The notes beneath the pieces were generated by a model that did not search any database, was not told where the DNA came from, and saw nothing but the letters and a program-made list of their open reading frames with translations. Position numbers and translations under genes: made by a program. Positions 36,501 through 45,684 of a DNA stretch of 64,000 nt are shown in pieces (within the stretch, counting starts at the first letter, position 1; every line of letters begins with the position of its first letter). The stretch covers positions 372,001-436,000 of the forward strand of contig NZ_JAIVFT010000001.1 in assembly GCF_020829665.1 (NCBI RefSeq), written 5' to 3'. The stretch is from Nostoc sp. CHAB 5824 (GTDB taxonomy: Bacteria > Cyanobacteriota > Cyanobacteriia > Cyanobacteriales > Nostocaceae).

Positions 36501-38049
36501 TTTGCAAGAACTTAATCAACAAAATATACCTGCTCAATTACGCATTCTAGCTGAACAATATCTTGCAACACAATCAAATATTTGGGAGCAGCCGCAATAT
36601 TTTTCAAATCAAGTTAATTATTGGGAAACTTCCATTAGTCAGCTTGAAACCTTAATTTCGTTATTAGAACCTTTTACTGTGTTGCAGACAATTGCTAATT
36701 CTCTCCATGAACATTTATCAAAGCTACAAGAAGAAACTGAAGCTTCTCTACAACAGTTTCAAAAATTACAAGTTAGCCTACGCGAAATAAAACATAAATT
36801 ACAACCACAGCCATCAGAAAATTTAATAGTAGAAAGAAATTGGTGGTTGACAGAATGGCAAACAATACCAGATAAATTTAAACCAGAGAAGTTTACTAAT
36901 GAATTGTTACATATAGAGTTATTACGCAGCATAAATATTAGCTTTGAATCTTGGCAAAAGCAACTACAAAAAGATGAAGCTTATCTCAATAAATATCAGG
37001 ATTTTGTACAAGATTGGATAGTAAAATTAAGACAGCCGAATGAGCGCGATCATGACGATTTAAGGCACATATATTTAGATAATGCCAATGTCGTTGGTAT
37101 CACCTGTGTTCAGGCTGCAAATAGAGGTTTTTCTGAAGAATTCAAATCCTTTGATGTCGTGATTATTGATGAAGTTAGTAAGTGTACTCCGCCAGAGTTA
37201 CTAATCCCAGCTTTGAAAGGCAAAAAGTTAGTTATGGTAGGCGATCATCGGCAATTACCACCCATGCTTGATACTAGCACGTTAGAAGAAGTTGCTCAAA
37301 CAATTGGCAACACGCGAGATGAATTACAGTTTTTAGAAGAATCACTATTTAAAAATCAGTTTGAATCTGCTGATGAAAGCATCAAACAAATGCTAACTAC
37401 ACAGTATCGAATGCACCCATTTATTATGGGTGCAATTAATCAGTTTTATGATGGTAAATTAGAATCTGGTATTTTGGAGCCGGATACAAAACGCGCACAT
37501 AATTTAGCAGGCGAAATCATCCAAGAATCTCAGCATCTCCTCTGGGTAAAAACGCCTATAGAGAATCAGTTTTTAGAACAAAGAAATGGAACTTCTTACT
37601 TTAATACTCAAGAAATTGATGCGATTGAACGTCTGTGTCAGCAGTTCGAGGCTACTTGGGCTTCTAAAGTTGCTAATGGTGAACCAAAAAAAGAAATTGC
37701 CGTAATTACATTTTATGGCGCTCAATTAAGAAAAATTGATGAGCGTTTGCAATCTGAACTTTTCCCTTCACTAGAAATTCGTACTGGTACAGTAGACAGA
37801 TTTCAAGGTATGGAACGGCCTGTTGTAATTGTGAGTATGGTTCGCAACAATACTAAAGGAGATGTGGGATTTGCTAAGAAACCAGAACGGGTAAATGTTG
37901 CATTTTCTCGCGCTCAAGAACTGCTGATAATTGTGGGTTGTCATAATTTATTTACCCATCAATCAGGTAAAGTCGGAAGTATGTATTCTGAAGTTTCAAA
38001 TATTGTCAGTCTTCATGGAGGTTTCGTTGATGTTTCTCGAATTATTTGA
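33574..38049 (+). CDS. giant SF1 (UPF1/COG1112-type) helicase with N-terminal IF2_N-like domain
   Basis: The 1,491-residue protein begins [19 protein letters not shown], then [15 protein letters not shown] and [11 protein letters not shown]. This closely resembles the first domain of cyanobacterial translation factor IF-2 (IF2_N). After a short linker comes a conserved region (from EDWGYMF, about 70-430) of unknown fold. Helicase motifs follow: Walker [10 protein letters not shown] (Lys about 447), Walker [10 protein letters not shown] (about 1,199), motif [28 protein letters not shown] and [11 protein letters not shown]. About 750 residues separate motifs I and II, far more than in UPF1, mostly coiled coil. 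The start is fixed by identity with IF-2's MNNGK. A paralog lacking the IF2_N part lies 1.1 kb downstream. Confidence 0.85.
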   Translation: MNNGKLRIYELSKELNLDSKKLLAICEKLNIAVKSHTSTISESEAERIRSVANKLTAKSSKTKTNSEDWGYMFIASAIDSFIRHLEGETVLKSYPEFRERRDRANELMLECVGKKPSLFYVRRKGAGKEAREEIWDLTIATDSDDFQLPTRLEKLRKTLGFKAAVPKDGSGGLKILSAYLLQPSRGHADSYAIPCRLRLLANHQHHLDIPPATLKRIAAAPICGDHVPTEDQLKAWKAFLQIEEKIAKARQFCVRYVSHNYNFKRRISFEIDVASATLDGFYQNSLDVENFWERARRTRNEDLKLFETAPIGKNWISGRQLGTVEEIDPNRCIISLRLDRDLAEFMATERYKLPDTGFLCFEAVGDIQQIQRKKKALDDLNNGYTQNPYLGNFLFDASQARQIKTTIELQPQDLLLSSANPGQKAAVEKVLAAKDLVLIQGPPGTGKTTVIAEICYQIALRGGRTLIASQANLAVDNALSRLVHNPVIRAVRKGRAEKVGEEGQPFLEDQVIGRWLENTAYDCENNLTQRLENIQTFSQLLASSQRFTAYFQAEEEFNQQQIKFNKNKLKVESDFKNQEKSYNETVEKQNEVESLIAGLENILNTAPNINWEAPEVTDFLPLLKPYTEGNSFVEEFLANVRQTIKYTDELGFVRPALGAFGLAVWLRETVARELSGFKTGLTYAQNASKAISEVAASVQIVQQNFASLNQLQPDYQKYIAKLQNIQQTIQIWENRKREIDYIISAVKEWKSTAPSHLYQTLKDCQQSGLPLTENLVDLPLGLLMFANTLKLPIIPKIYKINLPEWEVLAKAIAYEIDGGFTDRRGKQHNFSYFLQQNFSQIPMVLSKSDRTQWQETYQQFNNYQLLNPKQRKLLVENTQVFLIRMQRIYGASWEWNNIDSTLTQMTQELLDTILVNARQCILKVKTETDQQLQHLQRQLNELQKNEISQQQISITQAEVEKAQQDANLQLGQVVNILQELNQQNIPAQLRILAEQYLATQSNIWEQPQYFSNQVNYWETSISQLETLISLLEPFTVLQTIANSLHEHLSKLQEETEASLQQFQKLQVSLREIKHKLQPQPSENLIVERNWWLTEWQTIPDKFKPEKFTNELLHIELLRSINISFESWQKQLQKDEAYLNKYQDFVQDWIVKLRQPNERDHDDLRHIYLDNANVVGITCVQAANRGFSEEFKSFDVVIIDEVSKCTPPELLIPALKGKKLVMVGDHRQLPPMLDTSTLEEVAQTIGNTRDELQFLEESLFKNQFESADESIKQMLTTQYRMHPFIMGAINQFYDGKLESGILEPDTKRAHNLAGEIIQESQHLLWVKTPIENQFLEQRNGTSYFNTQEIDAIERLCQQFEATWASKVANGEPKKEIAVITFYGAQLRKIDERLQSELFPSLEIRTGTVDRFQGMERPVVIVSMVRNNTKGDVGFAKKPERVNVAFSRAQELLIIVGCHNLFTHQSGKVGSMYSEVSNIVSLHGGFVDVSRII

Positions 38050-38205
38050 AAAGTGATTTTGTTGTTAATTAAACGCTGAAGTGAGAAATAGCAAATATAA
38101 AAAGGTGAGAAAAAACAATTTTTAAGCTCCTGGAAAGAAGTTACAATTAACAAACTGCCCTCCAAAACTGATTATTTCTCATTTAGAAACAGACTGGAGA
38201 CTTTT

Positions 38206-38802
38206 ATGACCCCAGCAGCGATCGCTACACCCACAAAAGAATCACCCCTTTTGTTTGAAGGACTGACTTGGAGAGAATTCAAAGCAGTTGAGCAGTTATT
38301 AGACCGTCCAGGATATCGGCTGTCTTTCCTGGATGGCATTTTGGAGATCCGAAGAATGCCTGGAGAACCACACGAAACCGTTAAGGAAAGACTCGGCGCA
38401 TTGTTAGAGCTTTACCTGCTCATGGCAGGGTTTGACTTTACTCCAACTGGGTCAATGACCTTAGAAAGTGAATCGGGTGCTGTCAAGCGAGAAGCAGATA
38501 AATCTTATAAACTTGCCCCTGGTCAAGTGCGTCCCGATTTGGCAATAGAGGTGGTGTTTAGCAGTGGCGGTATCAACAAACTGGAGGCATACAAACGGCT
38601 GTTGATTCCAGAAGTGTGGTTCCGGGAAGATAGAGTGTTAGAAGTTTATCACTTGCGGAAAGAAGGCAACGCACTTCACTATGAAAGGGTTTCCAATAGT
38701 GAGGAGGTTAAAGGTATCGATTTGGATTTGTTTTTACGCTGCATTAATATGGTGAATCATGTTGATGCTATCAAGACTTTTCAGCAGGCGCTTCAGAAAT
38801 AG
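38206..38802 (+). CDS. Uma2 family protein (PD-(D/E)XK, DUF820)
   Basis: The 198-residue protein is of the Uma2/DUF820 family: LTWREFKAVEQLL, YRLSFLDGILEI, HETVKERLGALLELYL, then the core RPDLAIEVVFSSGG and LEAYKRLLIPEVWFREDRVLEVYHL with the expected Asp, Glu and Lys positions. It lies exactly where the first helicase copy would be followed by its PLD partner. Nine bases after its stop codon begins a fragment of that partner gene. It therefore seems to have been inserted, or moved in with flanking DNA, after the helicase-PLD unit was duplicated. Function unknown. Confidence 0.85.
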   Translation: MTPAAIATPTKESPLLFEGLTWREFKAVEQLLDRPGYRLSFLDGILEIRRMPGEPHETVKERLGALLELYLLMAGFDFTPTGSMTLESESGAVKREADKSYKLAPGQVRPDLAIEVVFSSGGINKLEAYKRLLIPEVWFREDRVLEVYHLRKEGNALHYERVSNSEEVKGIDLDLFLRCINMVNHVDAIKTFQQALQK

Positions 38803-38811
38803 CTGGCGATT

Positions 38812-38874
38812 TCTGCTAAACCTATTAATAATAATCTCAAAAATTTGGTATATAAAATTGAGGCAATATACTAG
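38812..38874 (+). pseudogene. remnant of the 5' end of a second PLD-family gene
   Basis: Twenty codons (SAKPINNNLKNLVYKIEAIY, then TAG) match residues 5-24 of the PLD-family gene at 43550 (SAKPIDENLKKLVDEIEAQS). The missing first codons persist at the end of helicase copy 1: ATGTTTCTCG at 38030-38039 equals the PLD start. The two halves are separated by about 770 bp carrying the Uma2 gene. The remainder of the PLD gene is absent. This is direct sequence evidence that the first helicase once had the same PLD neighbour. Confidence 0.6.
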
Positions 38875-38997
38875 ACAAATTAGTCATCACTAAAGCTGAC
38901 ATTTTTCCTCGTAAAATTTCGGCTTGGAGTGACTGTGTAGTATTGACAATATAGACTAGATAGTAATTCTATTTGAATTGTGAAAATTGAAAGACTT

Positions 38998-39030
38998 AAA
39001 TTCCTGACTTCTTTAAGAAGTTGGGAATTT
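38998..39030. repeat. hairpin in the leader of helicase copy 2
   Basis: AAATTCCTGACTTCT and AGAAGTTGGGAATTT pair at 13 of 15 positions around a short loop. It resembles the dispersed CCGACTTCTTTAAGAAGTCGG-type palindrome of cyanobacteria. It lies 120 bases before the helicase start and could influence read-through or be an element end. Confidence 0.6.
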
Positions 39031-39150
39031 TATTGTTGGTGGGCAATACTACCCAAAATAAGTAAAGCAACAAAAGTTGAAGATGTTGTTCCTTGTCGGC
39101 ATTTGGGAATACTAAACTTGGAAAACTTTGTTGGCAAAGGCAAGCGGTGC

Positions 39151-42100
39151 ATGAACAACGCCCAAGCTGAAGATTGGGGCTATGTCTTCTTAGGTTCTTC
39201 GGCAATTAATAGTTTAATCAGCAATATTGAAGGTCAAGCAGTCGTTGAATCATATTCCGACTTTTGGCAGGGACGAGAGCGTGCTAACAAGTTAATATTT
39301 GATTTGCTGGGTCAAGAACCTCGCCTACTCTATGTACGTCGCAAGGGTGCAGGTCAAAGACCTGGAGAAGAAATTTGGGATTTAACCATAGCAACAGATC
39401 AGGATGATTTTCAATTACCTGCAAGACTTGAGAAGCTAGGAAAAACACTAGGATTTAGAGCAGTTGTAGAACAAGATGGAAGGGACGGTTTAAAGGTACG
39501 ATCTGCTAAGTTGCTAGAACTTTCACAGGGAACTGCTGATGGCTATGCTGTACCTTATCGTTTACGGCTACTGCCTAATCATCGGTATCATATCGATATT
39601 CCGCCAACGGCATTGGCACAGATGGCAGCTATGCCTATATGCGGCGACCATCTGCCTACAGAAGATCATCTGCGAATTTGGGAAGTATTTTTACAGATTG
39701 AGGAAAAAATCGCGAAAGCACGCCAATTTTGTGTGCCTTTTTTCAGCCACAATGGCTTCGGAAGACGGATCACTTTTGAGATTGACGTAACCTCAGCTAC
39801 TCTTGACGGTTCTGATGAAAATTCCTTGGCTGTGGAAAACTTCTGGGAACGGGTAAAACGAGCAAAAAATGAAGAGGTTAAGCTATTCGAGACTACTCCT
39901 AAAGGACAAAACTGGCGCAACAGCCGCCAATTAGGAATTATTGAAGAAGTTCTCTCAAACAGTTGCATTATCCGCGTGAGGCTAGAACACGATTTAGCTG
40001 ACTACATGGCAGCAGGGGGTTATCAGCTACCAGCTACCGGATTTTTGTTTTTCGAGGCAGTTGGTGACATCCAACAGATTAAACGCAAAAAAGCAGCCTT
40101 GACACAATTAAAACAGGGACATACCCAAAATCCCTATTTAGGAAACTTTTTATTCGACGCTTCCCAAGCAAGACCTATTCAAAAAATTATCGAATTGCAA
40201 CCAAAGGATTTGTTGTTATCCTCAGCTAATCCTAGTCAGAAAGCAGCAGTAGAAACAGTGCTTGCAGCTGAAGATTTAGTTCTTATTCAAGGGCCACCAG
40301 GTACTGGTAAAACTACCGTAATTGCCGAGATTTGCTATCAAGTTGCTCTACGGGGTGGACGCACTCTAATTACTTCTCAAGCCAATTTAGCAGTAGATAA
40401 TGTCCTGAGTCGATTAGTTCATAACCCTGTAATCCGGGCTGTGCGAAAGGGAAACGCTGAAAGAGTTGGAGTACAAGGACAGCCATTTTTAGAAGATCGA
40501 GTAATTGGCACATGGTTAGAAAATACTGCTACTGACTGCGAAAAAAATCTTGCTCAACACCTCGATAATGTAAGAGTTTTACGTCAATTGCTGGCATCAT
40601 CACAACGATTCACAGCATACCTGAAAGTAGAAGAGGTATTTAAGACAGAGCAGGATTTATTACAGACGCGTAAAGCAAATTTAGAGTCAGCTTGTACGAC
40701 CCAAAAAAATGAATATAATCAAGCCGCATCTCAACTGGCTGAGGTCGAATCTCTGAAAACTGCTTTAGAGGAGTTGCTGAATCAAGCACCTTCAGTAGAC
40801 TGGCAAGATCCAGCACTTCTTAATTTGTGGGCTGGTCTGAATAAGTACACATCTACAGACGCTTCCTTGCGAAACTTTGCTGCAAATCTTCGGTTAGCAA
40901 TTGATTTGGCTTCTGAACTTAGTATGGTTCAACCAAATCACAGCTTATTTGGTTTAGCTGGTTGGTTGCAGAACACTGTAGCTTCTTGGATTACTGAAGT
41001 TCGCACAGCATTAGCCTACGCCAGTGATATAGCTATGGCAATGACCGAAGCGGAGTTAACTGCACAAACTTACACACAAAATTCAGTAACTCTTGCTCGC
41101 CTAAAGTCAAATCATCAACAATTGCTTGCAAACCAGCAAAGTTTACAGCAAAGAATTAGGAATTTACATAACCGTGAATCTGAGGTCAGTTTAGCAATAA
41201 ATGACCTTGATATATGGCTGTCTACAGCTAATTTAAATATTGCCAATGTATTGACACAGTGGTTACAAAATCGTCAAGACTTTACAGTTGACTTAATCTC
41301 ATTACCCTCGGGATTACGAAGCATGACGATCGCAGATCAATATCTACCCTGGCAACAGAGTATTGATCAGTGTCAGTTGAAAGTCAATGAATTAATTCAA
41401 AATTATCGCCAATGGGATAGGGTACGCAGTCGGGTTACTGAAATCAGAGATTTACTAATGCGGGGACGAAATATACTACGTAATCGCTCAATCGATGAAG
41501 CTGCCATTTCCCAGGTGAGCGTTATTAACGCGCAAGACCCTGTGGAATCTCTCATAAAGCTGAAGCAACTAGCACAAAATAGCATCGATGACATTGAGAA
41601 ACCACTAGGGGTCTGGGGTCGGATTATCGAATGGATACTTGCGGTTGGTGTCAACCAGCCAAGTTTGGATTCCATAGCTCAAAAATTACGTCCATATAGC
41701 CGCCGTTATGGTGCGGCGGTAACTCTTGAGGCTATTAGGAGACAAGCCCAGGTTATACGTCAAAGAGTTCAACCTGTTGAGAGTGAATCGGCTATCTCCC
41801 AAATTACAGAGGAGGTGGTTAATGGTATAGTTACGAGTGCGCGTACATGGCTGAAGCAACTACAGGCTGAAACAGAAAAAGAGCAAAACCAGCTTGAGGT
41901 TGAATTAAATGAACAGATGAGGTTGGCGGCTAATGAGCAGCAAAAAATATCTGCTAATCAAGAGCAGCTAGAAACTTATCGCAGTGAATCTGACTTCAAA
42001 TTTCAAAGAGCGATCGCACTCTTACAAGAACTTTTATCCTTCCCACACTTACCCAATGAATTAAGACTTTTAGTGCAAGAATACCTCGATAATCCTTCAA

Positions 42101-43572
42101 ATTTTCTGACTAAAATACCACAATTTAGGGCAAAAATACGGGACTGGGAAAATCATACTAAGCAACTTGATACTTTAATTTCCTTAATTGATCCTTTTGC
42201 TACACTTTCCACTAGCAAAGACCTGCTAATAGTTCGCGTTACTAGCTTGCATAAAACAACGGAAACCTACAAAAGCCAATTTATAGAAACTCAAAGTCAA
42301 ATACATAAAATTGTTGAGCATTTACGCCAGCAATTAGAATACATATCAACTGAGCGAAGTTGGTGGCAGTCAATTTGGGAAGCAATTCCTGGTAAATTTA
42401 AGCCTGAAGTTAATTTGACAGACTTGTTTAATTTAGACTTTTTACGCACTATCAAGGCAAAGTTTGAATATTGGGAACAGCAACTTAAAAATGAAGAATT
42501 TTATCTTACTCGATATCAGCACTTTGTTCAAGATTGGATAGGAAAATTAAGACAGCCAACGGAAAGCGGTCGCAACGATTTAAGGCGGATTTATTTAGAT
42601 AATGCCAATGTCGTTGGTATCACTTGTGTTCAAGCTGCAAATTACAATTTTTCACAAGAATTCAAATACTTTGATGTTGTCATTATTGATGAAGTTAGTA
42701 AATGTACTCCTCCAGAGTTATTAATCCCTGCCTTAAAAGGTAAAAAGTTGATCATGGTTGGCGACCATCGACAATTACCACCCATGCTTGACACAAAGAC
42801 TTTAGAGGAAGTTCCTCAAGAAATTGGCTGCACAAATACAGAATTACAGTTATTGCAAGAATCACTCTTTAAAATTCAGTTTGAAAGTGCTAATCATAGC
42901 ATCAAACAAATGTTAAATATTCAATATCGAATGCACCCCATAATTATGGGAGCAATCAATCAGTTTTATAATGGTAAACTAGAATGTGGTATTTTAGAGC
43001 CGGATACAAAACGCGCACATAATTTAGAAGGCGAAATCATCAAAGAATACCACCATCTTATCTGGGTAAAAACGCCTGTAGGTAATAAGTTTCAAGAAGA
43101 AACGACAGGAACTTCATTTTTTAATATTCCAGAAATTAATGCGATTGAATGTCTATGTAAGCAATTTGAGAGTACTTGGGCTTCTAGAGTTGCTAATGGT
43201 GAACCAAAAAAAGAAATCGCCGTGATTACTTTTTATGGCGCTCAACTCAGAAAAATTGATGAACGCCTGCAATCTGAACATTTCCCATCGTTGCAAATTA
43301 CCACTGGTACAGTAGACCGATTTCAAGGTATGGAACGACCTGTTGTAATTGTGAGTATGGTTCGCAATAATAGTAGAGGAGATGTGGGATTTGCTAAAAA
43401 ACAAGAACGAGTTAACGTTGCATTTTCCCGCGCTCAAGAACTACTGATAATTGTGGGCTGTCATAATTTATTTACCCATCAATCAGGTAAAGTTGGAAAT
43501 ATGTACTCTGAAGTTTCAAATATCGTGCGTCTACATGGAGGTTTCGTTGATGTTTCTCGCCTCTTCTGCTAA
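39151..43572 (+). CDS. giant SF1 (UPF1/COG1112-type) helicase, Mokosh-like
   Basis: This 1,473-residue paralog of the upstream helicase has no IF2_N domain and begins MNNAQAEDWGYVFLG. The N-terminal conserved region (about 8-370) is followed by Walker [10 protein letters not shown] (Lys 387), Walker [10 protein letters not shown] (about 1,180), [22 protein letters not shown] and VNVAFSRAQ. The N-terminal and helicase parts match copy 1 closely, while the roughly 800-residue coiled-coil insert has diverged. The 5' flank (ACTTTG and GCAAAGGCA before ATGAACAAC) also matches copy 1, which supports start 39151 over the open extension from 38980. It overlaps the PLD gene by 23 bases, implying coupled translation. 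Confidence 0.85.
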   Translation: MNNAQAEDWGYVFLGSSAINSLISNIEGQAVVESYSDFWQGRERANKLIFDLLGQEPRLLYVRRKGAGQRPGEEIWDLTIATDQDDFQLPARLEKLGKTLGFRAVVEQDGRDGLKVRSAKLLELSQGTADGYAVPYRLRLLPNHRYHIDIPPTALAQMAAMPICGDHLPTEDHLRIWEVFLQIEEKIAKARQFCVPFFSHNGFGRRITFEIDVTSATLDGSDENSLAVENFWERVKRAKNEEVKLFETTPKGQNWRNSRQLGIIEEVLSNSCIIRVRLEHDLADYMAAGGYQLPATGFLFFEAVGDIQQIKRKKAALTQLKQGHTQNPYLGNFLFDASQARPIQKIIELQPKDLLLSSANPSQKAAVETVLAAEDLVLIQGPPGTGKTTVIAEICYQVALRGGRTLITSQANLAVDNVLSRLVHNPVIRAVRKGNAERVGVQGQPFLEDRVIGTWLENTATDCEKNLAQHLDNVRVLRQLLASSQRFTAYLKVEEVFKTEQDLLQTRKANLESACTTQKNEYNQAASQLAEVESLKTALEELLNQAPSVDWQDPALLNLWAGLNKYTSTDASLRNFAANLRLAIDLASELSMVQPNHSLFGLAGWLQNTVASWITEVRTALAYASDIAMAMTEAELTAQTYTQNSVTLARLKSNHQQLLANQQSLQQRIRNLHNRESEVSLAINDLDIWLSTANLNIANVLTQWLQNRQDFTVDLISLPSGLRSMTIADQYLPWQQSIDQCQLKVNELIQNYRQWDRVRSRVTEIRDLLMRGRNILRNRSIDEAAISQVSVINAQDPVESLIKLKQLAQNSIDDIEKPLGVWGRIIEWILAVGVNQPSLDSIAQKLRPYSRRYGAAVTLEAIRRQAQVIRQRVQPVESESAISQITEEVVNGIVTSARTWLKQLQAETEKEQNQLEVELNEQMRLAANEQQKISANQEQLETYRSESDFKFQRAIALLQELLSFPHLPNELRLLVQEYLDNPSNFLTKIPQFRAKIRDWENHTKQLDTLISLIDPFATLSTSKDLLIVRVTSLHKTTETYKSQFIETQSQIHKIVEHLRQQLEYISTERSWWQSIWEAIPGKFKPEVNLTDLFNLDFLRTIKAKFEYWEQQLKNEEFYLTRYQHFVQDWIGKLRQPTESGRNDLRRIYLDNANVVGITCVQAANYNFSQEFKYFDVVIIDEVSKCTPPELLIPALKGKKLIMVGDHRQLPPMLDTKTLEEVPQEIGCTNTELQLLQESLFKIQFESANHSIKQMLNIQYRMHPIIMGAINQFYNGKLECGILEPDTKRAHNLEGEIIKEYHHLIWVKTPVGNKFQEETTGTSFFNIPEINAIECLCKQFESTWASRVANGEPKKEIAVITFYGAQLRKIDERLQSEHFPSLQITTGTVDRFQGMERPVVIVSMVRNNSRGDVGFAKKQERVNVAFSRAQELLIIVGCHNLFTHQSGKVGNMYSEVSNIVRLHGGFVDVSRLFC

Positions 43573-45382
43573 ACCGATTGATGAAAATCTCAAAAAACTG
43601 GTAGACGAAATAGAAGCGCAAAGTCCTAGTTTATCAGTTTTAGCAGCGCGTGAATTCCGTTATAGTTTGCGGCAAACTCCTGTAGAAGTAAATATCAAAG
43701 AACCCCGCCAGTTTAACGTACTCGAAGAATTTATTATCCGCGCCGCTATTGAATTTCAACCTCCGCCAACAGAGGATGAATTAGCCTCTGTACTGGGACT
43801 TGATTCTGTATTTATAAAAACTACTACTACAACTCTTCGTTCCTTACAAACTCTATCACCAACATCGCCACTAACAGTTACTCCTGAAGGTCGCTCATTT
43901 TATGAAAAAGGGTCTGTACCACAGCCGCCATATCCTATGCAAATTTATGCTATTACAGACCCTTTAAGCGACAAGATAACCTTCCAATCTGAATCTTTAA
44001 ATGAGACAACGATAAATTTACCTGATTTGGCAGACTTTATCACTATTGATCGTACAATTGCTGATATTGCTTCCTTTCCCCTTGAGGAAATCCAAAAAAG
44101 TATTCAAGCTTCAGGATTAGCACTTCATGTACCAGAAGAGGGAAAAATCGTAACTTCCTGTAAGGTATTAGCTTCGACTCAAAAAATCTGGAAAAAAATA
44201 TCGCTTTTCGTTATCTTTGATGCTCTTGAAGATAAATTGAGCATTCAAATAAGGAATGGAAAGCAAATTTTAGAGTCAGCATCAAATTGGTTAGAAGTGC
44301 TACACAGTGAAGGTAAAATATCTTTGCAAGCATTATGTAAATTGTCAACCGAAACCATCAATTTTGAACGTGAAGCCATTCTAAAGCAAAAAAAATCTGA
44401 AATAGAAGCTCGGCTTGAAAATATTCGCCAAAAGGCGCTAGAAGCTGCCACAAAAACTACTAGTGAGATAGACAACTATAAACCGTTAGGAGAAGCTGTA
44501 CAGTTACGCGATGGACAAATTAGCCTAGCTTTTTCAGAAGTTTTAAATTCGGCTAAAAGTCAGGTTTTAATTTATTCTCCTTGGGTTAATCAGGCAGTTG
44601 TCAATGAAAAATTCTTAAATTTATTACAGAAATTAGCTAATCGCGGAGTTTGGATTTTAATTGGACATGGAATTGCGCGGCGACAAGAAGATGAAGATAA
44701 ACCAATTCCACCAGAAGTAGAGAAAAAACTTCGAGCGATCAAAACACCTGATGGTTTACCATCTGTACAGGTTTTTTGGTTGGGAGATTCCCATGTTAAA
44801 GAAGTAATAGTTGATAAAGAAATCCATCTTTGCGGATCTCATAACTGGTTATCCTATCGCGGCGATTACCTACCACGAGGTGAGTCAGTTTATAAAGTCA
44901 CAATACCACATCAAGTCCAAGAAGCTTATGAATTTCTCGCTAATCGCTTCCAAAATCACGCTCAAAAATTATGGAAAAATGCTCTAGAAAAGCACGATTC
45001 TAAACTTGCAGTAGAGTCTTTATACGTGTGGGGTGCGCTAGGTATGGAAGGTATTGCACTCAAAGAGATAGAGAAAAATAATTGGTTGGAACTTCTGCCT
45101 GTATGGTTGAATGTAGCACTACAGGGATTAAAATTGAAAAATTTGTCAGGTGAATCAGAAAGTTTTAAAACTGCACTTTCGTTGCTGAATCAGATTTCTG
45201 TAGAATCACCTTTTATTGAGCAATTGCAAGAGGGGTGGCGTAAAGTTATAGGCGCGATCGCAATTAATAATCCCAAAACTGCTTTAAACTTACTTAGTGA
45301 TGAAGTATGGGCGCAGTTTATACGCCTCAATATTGCCCAAAATAGTGATTCACCTGATAAGTTTATTTCGCAACATACCTAA
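43550..45382 (+). CDS. phospholipase-D-superfamily protein, helicase partner
   Basis: The 610-residue protein starts at ATG 43550 (MFLASSAKPIDENLKKLV), 23 bases inside the helicase reading frame. A winged-helix-like segment (about 45-110, FIIRAAIEFQPPPTEDELAS) is followed by a middle domain and a coiled coil (about 280-310). A PLD domain (about 320-490) follows, with a single HKD motif: H415, K417 and D422 in HVKEVIVD, and GSHNW behind it. One HKD motif per chain implies a dimeric active site, as in bacterial nuclease-type PLDs. Helicase plus PLD nuclease is the gene content of Mokosh-type defence systems. Nuclease action is inferred, not shown. Confidence 0.8.
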   Translation: MFLASSAKPIDENLKKLVDEIEAQSPSLSVLAAREFRYSLRQTPVEVNIKEPRQFNVLEEFIIRAAIEFQPPPTEDELASVLGLDSVFIKTTTTTLRSLQTLSPTSPLTVTPEGRSFYEKGSVPQPPYPMQIYAITDPLSDKITFQSESLNETTINLPDLADFITIDRTIADIASFPLEEIQKSIQASGLALHVPEEGKIVTSCKVLASTQKIWKKISLFVIFDALEDKLSIQIRNGKQILESASNWLEVLHSEGKISLQALCKLSTETINFEREAILKQKKSEIEARLENIRQKALEAATKTTSEIDNYKPLGEAVQLRDGQISLAFSEVLNSAKSQVLIYSPWVNQAVVNEKFLNLLQKLANRGVWILIGHGIARRQEDEDKPIPPEVEKKLRAIKTPDGLPSVQVFWLGDSHVKEVIVDKEIHLCGSHNWLSYRGDYLPRGESVYKVTIPHQVQEAYEFLANRFQNHAQKLWKNALEKHDSKLAVESLYVWGALGMEGIALKEIEKNNWLELLPVWLNVALQGLKLKNLSGESESFKTALSLLNQISVESPFIEQLQEGWRKVIGAIAINNPKTALNLLSDEVWAQFIRLNIAQNSDSPDKFISQHT

Positions 45383-45396
45383 AATAAACCAGGAGT

Positions 45397-45444
45397 CAGA
45401 ATACAGAATTCAGAATTCAGAATACTCTACCCATAAAGGGATAG
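45397..45444. repeat. heptamer repeat with terminator-like hairpin
   Basis: Four heptamers of the CAGAATT/CAGAATA type (45397-45424) run into a hairpin, CTCTACCC-ATAAA-GGGATAGAG, followed by TTTT. The part 45414-45444 is the reverse complement of 19420-19450. It is placed 15 bases after the PLD gene stop, where it could end transcription. The rest of the spacer up to 45684 is AT-rich with no other structure seen. Confidence 0.6.
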
Positions 45445-45684
45445 AGTTTTAAGGTGAGAATATTTTAATTTTTTCCTTTTGACTTCCGCCTTGCAGTACT
45501 AGTATATTTTTCATGCTTTAGTAGGAAGTAATAATTCTCCAAAAGACAGCGAATAAATCCGTCGTCCTGATTTGGTATGAATTATCAACAAAATGATTCT
45601 TAACTTTTGATTGGCTTAAAGATAGATCCAGAGATTCGTGTTATTCGATACAATTTATAGGCAGAGAGAGCCGAGGAGAACAAG

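Noticed and set aside
38943..38971. TTGACA promoter before helicase copy 2
   Set aside because: A TTGACA is present, but no good -10 hexamer lies at 16-18 bases.
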